Below, one piece after another: positions 33,524 to 44,553 of a DNA stretch of 64,000 nt. The position numbers were made by a program, and so were the translations under genes. The notes beneath the pieces were generated by a model. That model had not been told where the DNA came from, searched no databases, and worked only from the letters and a program-made list of their open reading frames with translations. How positions within the stretch are numbered: position 1 is the stretch's first letter; the number at the start of each line of letters is the position of its first letter. Source of the stretch: Gentiana macrophylla. Lineage: Eukaryota > Streptophyta > Magnoliopsida > Gentianales > Gentianaceae. The stretch spans positions 60,457,852-60,521,851 of the forward strand of contig CM047815.1 in NCBI GenBank assembly GCA_026214975.1, read 5' to 3'.

Positions 33524-36500
33524 GCGAGGTTCCACGATTTATATAGTCATAATCGTAATTAAACGATTTAAAGGAGTGGAATTGCATGTAGGTGATATTT
33601 TACTTATTATTATGCATTAATAATTTTTAAATTGCTATGGTTGAAGAGATGGATTGGGGTTGGCACCGTTTTCCCGTTAGATCTATTGTAAACTCATATA
33701 AACGATGAAAATTCGTTCATATGAATATAGGAAATTATGTAATTTATGTATTATTGCAATTTTAATTTCCAGAAAATAGATCTGTACATTAGCTGTTTAG
33801 TCTTTTCGTTTTTTCCGTTGTTTGAGCCGTTAAAACGAAGATCCCTCCGGTCAGAATCAAGATTGGAAGTTGATGAACAATCCCACAAATTTTGGTGTCG
33901 ATCAGAGTCCGTTTGGGTTTCCGTTCGTTGCTGCGAAGTGGCTGCTGTAACAGAAAAACGCAGGATTCACAGAAACCCTAACTGTGACTTCTTCGATTTT
34001 CTAGGAACAATTGGACCGTTAAAATTAAAATCCGACCGGTCAGATCGATAATAATGGAGTTTTGGACGTGAGATAAAATTTTCAGGACGATCGGGATTCA
34101 TCTTCATCCCCGATCGAAATCGGGAAGTATATGATGCGTTGCTGTGAGAGTCTGTTTCAGCAGCAAGTTGGGCGGCTCACTGAGGAAGATTGACAAGTCA
34201 AAGCTCCGATCCGACCGTCCATCTTGAAGTCCGAAGAATGAAGATCAGATCTGGAAAGTTTCATCCCGATCCAAGTTCGTTTGATATGCCGATCGTCGAA
34301 GATTCTTAACAGCTGCAGATTAGGGTTTTAATTTATTTAACGAATAGATTAGTTACGGGGGTGCCAACGGTCCATCTCGGTGTTTATTTTCCGCACTAGT
34401 ATACATGTATAGATTGTATGAGTAGAATCGGAAAATTGCCATGACATGCATCATATCATGAATTCCACTCCATATGCATACATGTAGAAATTAATTCGAG
34501 GAATTGGTTAGGCATGTATAAAACACACGATTAGTTTTAATTAATTGTTTGATATTAATTAGAAACTAATTAGGTAAAAACCGAGGAACACGGGTTTTTC
34601 AATCATCGAGGTTGGGTGATGGATTCTCGGTGAATCCCACTCTGCAAAGCATAAGGAGTAAAATCCGAAACCTCGTGGTTAAGGTGTTGGATTCTCGGTG
34701 AATTCCACCTTACCCAAGCGAGATTACGTTTTTGTTCCGTAGTGTCTCACGTGAAAGTTTGATGTTTAAGGATTGGATAATCACGGGCAAACAGGTTCGA
34801 AAGTGGTTTAACCACGGTTGGGTGGTCAACAAGTAGCTACGGCTCAATCGACTTCACCTCCACGTGTGGCGTTTGCAGTGCGGCACATCTTGAGCCATCC
34901 GAAGAGCCACTACGGCTCAACGGACCTCTCTAGCCTTGACCCGTCCGACGGCCACATATGTTCTAACGAATAGGTCGGGTGGGCTAGCCCACATAACCGA
35001 CAACATTCGGGCCTATGATTTATTGTTCCTTAATGTAACATCAAGTCCAAAACGCGTGATCAAGAAACCCACCATTTTTTCAAAATATTGAGTGGGAGCG
35101 GAGAGGCGACAAACCGACCCCACGCCTCTACCGTTGACACAAGCAACGTGAGAGAATGGTGACGCCTCGTCGGCTCTCGGGACCGGCCTCCTAAGGAAGG
35201 CCTTCACCGCTATCAAAATTCAAGGCTTGGTCTCCGAAAGGATAGGATTTTGGGTACTCGTCGGGTCACCGACCGACCCTAAGGCGGCACACTCGGGGTC
35301 TACCTAAAAATCTCGAGAGTGAGGTCACACTCATAAAAGGTATTTTTGGTAGTACCTTGGCTGAAAAAAAGGAAAGGTGATTGACGATCACAAATGAGAT
35401 GTTCGATTCTCAATCGATCTTCAATATTAATCGAAACCTCTTTGACCTACCCTAAGGCGGCACCTGAGGCAAAGAGATTAAATCCTTGGAACAGTAGGAT
35501 AGACTATAAGTACTTAGTTTATGTTCTAAAATTTTAGTAGTGTATAATTTGGATTTATGTTCATCAATTTTATTTACAACCTGTATATATATATCTCTCT
35601 AAGGTGCTAGATCGCTAGTGTAAAATTGACTAGTAATGACTTCGTTAAAAGTGGTAAGTAACTAGAACGTTGTATTTATTAATCTCACATGCGATTAATT
35701 TTTCGGAAGAGATATTTCTCTTGAAGCCTTCAAAACTTAAGTGACGTAAATAGGCATATCACTTCGTTGTCACTCGTGCGTAAGCGAGAGACAACCGTAG
35801 TTAGTTTGAAAGATGATTGGGACGACAAAATTCTTCTAGTGAATTTTAATTGTGTAGTGTCTACACGAGAAATTTTCTAATAGAAAATTGGAGAATCATA
35901 AATTTAAGTGTCGCTAGTTAGACGGTATTTGGAACCGATAAACTAGTGGGAGCTTTTATCTTATGTTTTTCTAATTTATTAGAAAATTAGTCCCATTCGG
36001 GTAACGCTTTTATTAGACATCCCACAGGTTCACGAGTAGTAGTGTCTACTCAATTGAAGCAACTAGTTCAAGACTATTTCCTTTTAAGGAAAGTTGAGAA
36101 TGAGAAAGAATGTCTATAAGTGTTAATCATCTTAACTAAAGTTTTGAGGCTAAACCGAAACATTAATTAAAGAAAGTATAGGATAAGGAAAGTGATTTTG
36201 GATCACTAACCAATGAATCCTTAGCGACTTTCTTAACCGAGTAACTTGACTCGGTAGCTTAGTTCTTTGGAAGAACAAGGAAGCTGTGCATTAACGATTA
36301 ATAGAGTAACAACGGGCAGTAATTTCAGCTATAATAGTGGAGTGATATAAGGAAATGAATTTCGGATTCTATCCTTGAATATCACAGAAAAATTTATTTT
36401 TCTGTTTACAAATTCGTTGAAATAAATGGATTCACTTTCATCTCGATACTACAGTTGCCTTAAACAAAGTGAAGATGACATTTGTAGTACGAATCGTGAC

Positions 36501-39026
36501 TCGGACTTTTGTTTGATAAAGACAGAACCACTAAGAAAAAAGTGAATAGGTATGTGTAACACGCCTAAAACTATTAAAGGTAAAAGGTTTCAGATTAAGA
36601 TAAACAACCCTTCAATATCTATTAATTAGTGCATATATCCTATAGATAAGACCGACGGTGGCTAAGGGTGATTCCTATCTCCCGGTCTAAGAACACTATC
36701 TCAAAGGAACAATGACTAAGTTTCCTTTCAATCGGGAGAGGGTAATAGATTTGAAGGGTAACATAGCTTGTTCATCATGACCTTCGGGTGCAGTGAGAGA
36801 TACAAGCTAGTGGGAGATTTTGAGTGGTGACATTCTATCTCGATAACTACTCAAAACTTTGGTTGGTTTATCGAAAGAATACGAGGAGGTGTCTCGATTT
36901 TAGCAGAGAATAGAGTATTCCATGCTCAGAAATAGGCTATCGATAGTCTTAGGGGTGATGCTCGGCCCGCTTTCAGTGGAATGTTTTCACCGAGGAAGAA
37001 ACCATAGACTTGCCCTATATAGTTATTGATATGCTATAATACACTGCTAAACTCGATTAAGATAATTCGTTGCAAAATAATGGTTAACATTATTATGTAA
37101 ACCGAGAAGTCTACCTAGAAGATGCTAGTGAGTTTATGGATAAGGAGTGAATTCGGTTCACACCACATCCGTAAATGTAGGCATTTAGCATTTAATGCTT
37201 GAAGGTAGGATCGGGATTTTTGTGATACGTTCGATTGTGGATTGTTCGTGAAATATCTTAATGAGACGAGTGAAGGTTGATTATAAGATTCTTGAGATCG
37301 TAAAGTGACGGTTGAACTATCACAAGCCTTCGATAGAATCTATAAGAAACGACCTTAAAACTTGGAGTACGGTTACCCAAAGGTAGTTACTATCTCGATT
37401 TAATCGGACCACGCCCAACATCGGTTGTTGGTGATTACACCGATAAATACTACTAGATCAGGATGTCAATCCACCACGCAGATGGGAGTATGGTTTACCA
37501 TTGACCCATTGTAGTTTTGTGGACTTTACGGTCTGTTGGGGTGATTGATAACCTATGGCTCTTAGTGGGCTGTATAGGATTCTGATCATAGAGGTTGGTT
37601 TGACAGCCTTAACCCTGTAAATGGAGTTTTGTACTCCGGTTTTGTTCGATCTATTGTAGAACCACCGAGTGTCTCAGCCCAGTGGGAGCAATTGGATCTA
37701 CATAGAAAAGAGACGAATGAATAGGAAAGTTTAAACTTTCAGCGCAAAGTTGAGTGGTATAGGGGTGATTCCCTGACAAGTAGAGAGTTAACCAGACCTT
37801 GAACTCTCTCACCACTCAGTCTTGCTAGATTTCATTAGAAAGTAGAAAATAGGGGTGATTCCCTGAGACTTTCTTGCCGAACAACGGAATCTGAATTCAT
37901 TCAGAATAGAAGGGTTTTAGCTGAGAATGAATAACGGATTCATTACAAAGCAGAAGATAGGGGTGATTCCCTAATACCTTTTTTAAGTAGACTAACGATA
38001 TCTTAATTTATTCAGAAAGAACCATTGGTAGGAAGCTCTGCCATGGCTTATATCCTTTGTGGATTTAAGAGAACCTCTCGGTCATTAAAAGTCGATGTTT
38101 TAAAATATGTGGACTTGACCGTAATATTGATAAGTCTTTGTAGACTCGGGTATCAATATTGGTAAAATAGTAGTATTAGTGTTCATGAATGATAACATTG
38201 AAACAATTGGAGACAACATGTGTGTGCTATCTCAAGTCGTAACCCGACACGCCAAGATTCTCTGGATGAGAGAATTGGACTATGTTCTAAGAATCGATTC
38301 GGTCAAATTCACAAGAATGAGTCATTGGCTATCCCACCGATCTTATTGAATAAGATGATTATGCATATATGGTTGCGGCATTCATCGAGAGTTGTCCTAC
38401 CCTACCTCTCAGAATGATTCTCTAAATCTTGGATAAAGAGAAAATGGGATGAGTCTCTCTTGGATAACGGCAAGTCAGGTTGTCACAAGTCAATAGTAGT
38501 CGAATCTTGGATTCGAGCATAAAATAGCGGTTTAGTACGTCCCTCAAGTATCGTTAGAGAACGAGGAAACATATGCTTGTATATTCAGTGCAAACTTGAA
38601 TATGGTTGACTACACTGATTTCGACTTGTAGTCGATTAAGGATGATCATTACGTTGATCTCGGCCTCAGTGTTTACTCATAGTGCTTAGAATTTCCTTTT
38701 TGGTCCAGGAGTAATTCCAGTCCGATAAGCCGATATCACTTCATTGTGAAAACAAAGTGAAGAGATAGCTTAGAAGGATCTTCTCGGTCACCGAGAGGTC
38801 AAAATCATATGAGAGAGAGTACCACCGATTGGAAGGACCGGCGACGTTTCAATCCTAAAGATCGTCTCGAGTCGACAATCTAATCGATCGATTGTACCAA
38901 GTCGAGTGCTTGGAGGGTACGGCATTGAGGATATATCTCAACCGCTTTTAGAGCAAGTGGGAGAGTGTTGTGAATAATATGAGAAAGGGTGTGCTCTAAA
39001 AACAATCGTTGCTTGTCATTTCATGC
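33524..39026 (+). other. Element C interior, non-coding with degenerate internal repeats
   Basis: No open frame above about 100 codons and no retroelement domain on either strand. Recurring phrases include TAGGGGTGATTCCCT (near 37759, 37851 and 37957), GGATTCTCGGTGAAT (near 34621 and 34690), CCCTAAGGCGGCAC (near 35278 and 35453) and CTACGGCTCAA (near 34837 and 34910). The pattern suggests repeated local duplication rather than decayed pol. Confidence 0.6.
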
Positions 39027-39037
39027 AAGTGGGAGAT
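39027..39037 (+). promoter_or_regulatory. Element C polypurine tract
   Basis: AAGTGGGAGAT immediately before the LTR start TGTTAGG, a standard copia-type PPT. Confidence 0.85.
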
Positions 39038-40761
39038 TGTTAGGTGTAGTGCCCGAAAGACAATTTGTGTAATTGTTTTTAATAATGAATGACAGTAATT
39101 TATCTCACCTTATTACTTGCTTTGTGCTTGTAAAGTAATACATCTTTGCAAACCCTAAGTATATCTCAGATGTGTAACCACTTAACTCGGTGTATGGATT
39201 ACACGTGAGGATTGAGTTAGTGGAGATATGCTTAAATCTGTTAGTCCGTGGTGAACTTAATCGAGAGTTTAGGGTCTCTTGATTAAAACACCAATAATGC
39301 GCAGGTAACACCTTAGGGTGTGATAGTTTAATCCGGATTTGTCGGTAGAGAGGGTACTCGTGGGGCATTTATATATGATGGCATTCATATAGATTGGACC
39401 GATTTAATCTAAATTTCTCGGTATAATTCCGTAATCGATGAATCTTATTAAATCATTAGATGATCATATATGGATCAACCTTAATCCCGAGGTGATCACG
39501 AGGATCTTCGCTTGTCCGGGGTAGTGTTTGATGTGTTAGTTACGGTTCACTTTAATATGTGTTCCAAGCCACTTCTCATTGGCACTATCTCCAGGATGAG
39601 TGAGTAGTTCGATTTTCACAGACATGGAATCCATTCCTTCCTGCGGGAAGTAGAGAGAGACCCACTTATTTGTTAGCTCCTAAGAAAGTGATCGATCCCG
39701 GGAGTTCACATTTGACTAATTAGCTACTAGTCGATATGTGTGCTAATTGATCATCGAGGGGTTAATGGTAAATAAGGATAAGATATTGTGAGTCGGGTTC
39801 ACGGAGACTTCCCACCGTAATGGATGATGATCTATGGAGGGTTAATCCGTATGTAGTGATTATATCAATGGACGCTTATTCACTCATGGGTTGAGTATAA
39901 GTATACATCTATAATCGGTAGAGTTCGGGCCGGGTTTATGGTGGCGTAATCCCGGAATTAATAATTAATGTACTTATTCTGTTTTGATTTAATAATTAAT
40001 TATTGAGCTACTTGGTTGTAGGTCCGTGGTCCCCGATGTGGCTTCGTAAATCGGACTAATAATCTTGTTATTTGGGCCTCATTGATAATTAATTGGTGAG
40101 CTAATTAATTGATATGCATGGATATTATTTAGTTGGGCTAAATAATATAATACACATAAAAGACATTTTATGTGGGCTTTTTGACCCTTAATGGTGGCGC
40201 CATATATGTCATTTAATTAGAGAGAAATTAGTTTTCTTGGCTAATTATTTGACATGTGATTTATCATTTATTTGTTAAATGATAATTCATGGAATATTAG
40301 ATAATAATATGATTTATCCTAATTTGTTTGGGATAATCATTTTATTTATCTTTTATTTGGAATAAAGGATTAATGGAATAATTATCTCTTAATTATTTAA
40401 TCCTTGGAGACGATGATTACTCTCCTATATAAAGAGAGTTCTCCCAAGTCTTAAATGATAAGGCATAATTCGACCACCACATAAAAAAAAGGAGAGGAAA
40501 AATTAGTTTCTCTTGCCTAGAGTTTTTGGAAGAGGTGTTGCATATCAAGGAGGTTCACAGTATCACAGAAGGGTGTCCACCAACCGCCGTTTGGAGAACA
40601 CATCGGAAGATCAAGGCTTCTCTTCCCGTTATTGGTAACATGATCTTAAACCCCCCTTGTAGTAGTTTAAGTCCTTTAATTATGAATTGTGTCATATAAA
40701 TCGTGATCCATCCGCTGCGCATAGATCTAACTCGTTTAGATCTAAGAACCTGCATCCTTCA
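39038..40761 (+). repeat. Element C right (3') LTR
   Basis: Begins TGTTAGGTGTAG and ends CATCCTTCA, followed by ACTTC. Matches 31807-33509 with a few substitutions and small indels, many at CAG/CTG. TATA box CCTATATAAAG at about 40425-40435. Confidence 0.92.
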
Positions 40762-40936
40762 ACTTCGTCATTCAAGCATATCCCGTATCCGATATGTATC
40801 GGATACCGATACACGATGGATCCTCTGGATACTCGTATTTGGGACGAATTGTAATTTTCAAAAGTTAGATAATTTACCAGATACACGTATCTTGACCACA
40901 GATACGGGTATCCTAAAATATAAATAAATAAATAAA

Positions 40937-40937
<1 letters not shown>

Positions 40938-41002
<65 letters not shown>
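40938..41002. repeat. (TA)n microsatellite
   Basis: About 32 uninterrupted TA units, preceded by TAAA repeats at 40917-40936. TA is also the Stowaway target, and a Stowaway-like end follows immediately. Confidence 0.95.
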
Positions 41003-41003
<1 letters not shown>

Positions 41004-41036
41004 TACCTCCGCTCCAAAATATAAGTTATCCTAACG
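41003..41036. mobile_element. Stowaway-like terminal inverted repeat, single end
   Basis: CTACCTCCGCTCCAAAATAT resembles both ends of the MITE at 41385-41692. No matching opposite end is found nearby, so it is a truncated or nested relative. Confidence 0.6.
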
Positions 41037-41384
41037 TTTTAGTTTTGTCCACAATATAAGTCATTCTACATACACATACACACATTCATATGAAGGTGTA
41101 TATATATAATCATTATATTTTTATTATTTACAAATTAGCCCTTATATTTTTATTAATTACAAATACATCCCCGTATCCGTATCCTATATTTTTATAAAAT
41201 CACATATCTTCGTATTCCATATCCACATATCTCGTATCCACGTATCCGTGCATCCTAGATTATAACTTAAGTTTAAAACATGCAGTAAACTCTTCTCTTA
41301 CCTTGCATCTTGTAGTACATAGAGTAACCGTGGCACTGCTTTTAATCATTGCTCTTCCAGCTATATGTGGACGATGTTCATATA

Positions 41385-41692
41385 CTACATCCGGTCCAAA
41401 ATATAATTTATCATAAGAATTTTCACACATATTAAGGAAGTAGTTGAATGTCATTAATTTGAAGGTTAATGTCTAAAATACACATTGACTATCATTAATG
41501 CAATAGTTGTTAAGCAATGAAAACTTGTAGGATTCATAAAAAATTAAGGGTCCAATTGGAGCAAGAATTTCCAGGAACTTTTCGTTTAAGATAGAGAAAG
41601 AGCAATAAATGTTGCATTGGTAATGTAGAATAAATTATATTGTGGGACAAGTAGCAAAGTGTATGATGATTTATATTTTGGACCGGAGATAG
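41385..41692. mobile_element. Stowaway-like MITE (Tc1/Mariner type)
   Basis: The left end is CTACATCCGGTCCAAAATAT; the complement of the right end is CTATCTCCGGTCCAAAATAT. It is flanked by TA on each side (41383-41384 and 41693-41694). Its 308-bp length, absence of ORFs and CTMCNTCCGGTCC-like ends fit Stowaway MITEs, which are moved by mariner-type transposases encoded elsewhere. Confidence 0.85.
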
Positions 41693-41706
41693 TACCAATT
41701 ATCTAC

Positions 41707-41857
41707 GGGAAGTTATTGTGTGATGTTTCCACATGGTGCGGAGACACCGTGTGGCAGCCCCCAGACCACACAGTTTTATTCTGTATTTAAACTGTGTATT
41801 TCTGATCGTTTTATCCGTCACTTCACATCAAAATCTCTCACCACACAATAACTTCTC
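41707..41857. mobile_element. Mutator-type MITE with 9-bp target duplication
   Basis: A 151-bp element with ends GGGAAGTTATTGTGTGATG and, complemented from the right, GAGAAGTTATTGTGTGGTG. The exact 9-bp direct repeat ATTATCTAC flanks it at 41698-41706 and 41858-41866. A 9-bp duplication is characteristic of Mutator-like elements. It has no coding capacity. Confidence 0.83.
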
Positions 41858-42104
41858 ATTATCTACATGCTCTATTAGTGTGCTATGTAACACGGCCTTT
41901 GTTTAATTATTTTCTCTTAGATCTTTTTATCGAGATACACAAAGTTGTAATTTCTCTCACATGTAAAGAAAGAAACTAAAATATATTCCGAGATTTAAGG
42001 TTGGCATGGATCTTTAACCAATGCAATTTTATTTTATTCTCCGGCTGAAATGATGATGAGACAACCTTTGTTTGTTGGGAACTTTGAATTTCATGGGTTT
42101 GGTC

Positions 42105-42649
42105 TAAGGTGGTAAATAAGTCAGGCTACTTGAAAGCTACTCGTATTCGACTCGTAAGAGATTTTGATCTGATTCGGTTTTTTTCGAGTTCGAGCTTGAG
42201 TCGAGCTATTCGAATAATTAACCGATCCAATCTCGAGTTTTAAAATAATCGAGTAACTCGCGTGCTAATCGAGCTTCATTAAATAATTATTTAATTAATT
42301 GTATTTATTAAATTTATTATACAATATTAACTACTTTTATAATTCAAAAAGTATTATTCGAGTCAAGTATTAGACGAGTCAAGCTCAATCTTGTTATATT
42401 TTATTAAAAAATTAAATGAATTTGAAGAAAATAATCGAGACTACGAGCCAAGTCGAGTTATATCGAGTACTTAACGAGTCGAGTTTGATCTTGTCTTTTT
42501 ATGGCTCGATCAAGCTCGAGCCGAGTTTCGAGCATGAACTTTTTTAATCGAGCTCGAGCAGAGTTTCGAGCCTAAACTTTTGTAATCGAGCTCGAGCTCA
42601 ATCCGTAGGGAGTATCGACTCTACTCGACCCGACTCTATTACACTCCTA
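42105..42649. mobile_element. hAT-type MITE, CGAG-rich, with 8-bp target duplication
   Basis: 545 bp starting TAAGGTGGTAAATAAGTC and ending GACTCTATTACACTCCTA; the ends are imperfect inverted repeats of the T-A-G-G-N-G-T-G-TAA type known in hAT elements. The 8-bp direct repeat GTTTGGTC flanks it exactly (42097-42104 and 42650-42657). The interior is full of GAGCTCGAG and TCGAGTCGAG words. No transposase. Confidence 0.82.
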
Positions 42650-42996
42650 GTTTGGTCAGATAGAGGCTTTGATGCATGGTAAATAAATAAACAATACATT
42701 ACCACAATCCATTAACAAATTATCATGATACCTATGATACGTAAATATTACACCCATTATATTATAGGGAATATTAGGTTTTAGTCCACTTTTCCCTCTG
42801 TATATAAATTTTAATCCAGTTTGTATTTTTTTGTTGATTTAAGGATAAAATAATTTCGTTCGGACTAAACTACCCCTTCCTCTTCCTCTTCATCTTCCTC
42901 TCTCCTACAGCTCGCTCCAAACACACACAGCTCGGGTCGCCGGCTTATTTAGTCTTGTTGATTAAAGAAATGCATTTATTTAGTCTTTTTTTTTCA

Positions 42997-43033
42997 AGAA
43001 AATGGTCTAAACAATCTTTTTAGACCATTTTCT
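42997..43033. repeat. Perfect 15-bp hairpin
   Basis: AGAAAATGGTCTAAA (42997-43011) and its exact complement TTTAGACCATTTTCT (43019-43033) are separated by 7 bases. Function unknown. Confidence 0.9.
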
Positions 43034-43463
43034 CACGCCAAATTTTCGCGTTTTAGGTGTTTTTAGTCTAAACTAAACCCTAATTGGGAAGGTGAACCCT
43101 AATAGTGATTTGAGGACCTTAAGATCGCGCATTTGTGAAAAAAATGGGAGAAAATCGCGGTCAATTTTTTTTTTTTTTTTAAGAAGACAAACAAGAATGA
43201 TTATATTGACCATTTCTTTTCCAAAAGAGACTATATTTGCCATTACACCCTATCCTCTCTTGACCCCAATTAGTCAATCACAATGGCCAACACCGGTAGA
43301 ATCCCGCCGATGATTTATTTCCCGGTCACTCTCCTCCTCATTTTCTCTTTCTCCGGCTGATTTTGAAGCTCATTGACCACAAATCTAATTATATTCATCT
43401 CTTTGTGTAAAGTTTTCAACAGCTGCGTCGTCGTGTAGATTGGTTTCTTGCTCACTCAAGGGC

Positions 43464-43521
43464 ATGGTTGAAGCCAAAGCTTTTGTTACTCCCAAGCTTC
43501 ATTTTAACATCTCTTCACCTG
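43464..43521 (+). pseudogene. Possible first exon of an unidentified gene fragment
   Basis: ATG starts MVEAKAFVTPKLHFNISSPG in a segment with cytosine-rich, 5'UTR-like sequence before it (about 43320-43460). It ends at a splice-donor-like GGTAATTC. Acceptor-like TGCAG sites follow at about 43672 and 44001, but I could not extend a convincing protein. I do not recognise the peptide. It could be a captured exon or chance. Confidence 0.3.
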
Positions 43522-44553
43522 GTAATTCTTTTCAATAACAAATTTGGATAAAGTTGGCTCCTTTTTGCATTTTTACCCCATTTTCTTGGTTAAATTTGTT
43601 GAATTGAGTGTCATCTTGTCCAGTGATTACTTCAAATTAACTTTAGTTTGCTTATCAATACTTGAATGCAGGCTTGAGACAGTAGTAATTTGTCAACGTT
43701 TAGTACAATTAGTAAAAGTCGCTTGAACAGATATCATGACTCGATGTGTGAAAATTAGTCTCTTATAGGAATAGCAGCATGTCTATGTGGCCAAGGCTAT
43801 AAGCGCTAGCATACTCACCAAGCTGCCCTCTTTTACTCGTGTCGTCCAATAATTTCTTGCATACATGATAGAATATTTTCTTTAAGTATTTTTAGTTAAG
43901 AGGATGGCTGTTGCTATTAGTTTTGGATTCTAGACATATGTCAATATCTCATTTGATTCTGTATTTGTCTATACATTTTTTTCCCTGGGGATTAAATGCA
44001 GGTTACAAATGTGTGATCATGAATAATAATTTTTGTTTGGGTCGACTTTTTTAACCTAGGGAGGAAGCAAGTTCTGATTTCAGTATCAAACAAGAGAGGT
44101 TTGACTGAGCTTGGGAATGGACTCCTGGAACTTTCGTAACTTCGATATTTTTTCCGGTACTCCTTGTTAGATTTACAGTTTTCTCTGTATTTGAATTGTT
44201 GACGCTGACGGGAATTGAGTATTGGGAATTGTCAATTGAAAACTTCAAATGTATGAGAAATTAGTTTCCCCATGGCAGCATTTCCAGCTTGATATTGTAG
44301 GAAAGGACAGAGTGCGTTCATAATTCCAACTCCGAGTTCGATCATAATTTTTTTCTTTCTTTTTCGGCGAATAAATTTGAATTATCTAACTTTACCATTA
44401 AAATTTGATTTAGCTTGAATTACTTGTTGGATATCACCATTTGAAGTTGAAGTTGAGAGCACTACAATGCAAGAAAAAGGTTGCATTGGACATTTTTAAA
44501 GAAGATTGATTGTGTTTTTTACTTGGTTCATATCATTAAGCTTTCTAATAGAC
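43522..44553 (+). other. Intron-like AT-rich stretch, no feature resolved
   Basis: T-rich sequence with several TGCAG acceptors and no long ORF. A 70-base segment starting about 44506 (GATTGATTGTG...) is repeated at about 44693-44763 and leads into the minisatellite each time. Confidence 0.4.

Larger units (their letters stand above)
31807..40761 (+). mobile_element. LARD-like copia-type element C: long LTRs, no coding capacity
   Basis: Two long LTRs (31807-33509 and 39038-40761, 1.70 and 1.72 kb) flank a 5.5-kb interior. The PBS follows the left LTR, the PPT AAGTGGGAGAT precedes the right LTR, and target duplications ACTTA/ACTTC (4 of 5) flank the whole. The initiator tRNA-Met-type PBS and TGTTAGG...TTCA ends suggest a copia origin. 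I found no gag, protease, integrase or RT block in any frame of the interior. It would need proteins supplied in trans. LTRs are very similar, so insertion is recent relative to its host element. Confidence 0.87.
40767..41262. mobile_element. GTATCC-rich inverted-repeat element, right part
   Basis: Dense GTATCC/GGATAC and GATACAC words on both strands. It ends GTATCCGTGCATCCTAGA, the inverted counterpart of the left end at 31781-31806. Without element C the unit is about 520 bp. It contains a (TA)n run (40938-41002) and a Stowaway-like terminus at 41003-41036. Possible 3-bp TTA duplications flank it. The superfamily is not certain. Confidence 0.5.

Noticed and set aside
33746..34051. 101-codon plus-strand frame in element C
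   Set aside because: No domain, not repeated elsewhere, and embedded in non-coding repeat sequence.
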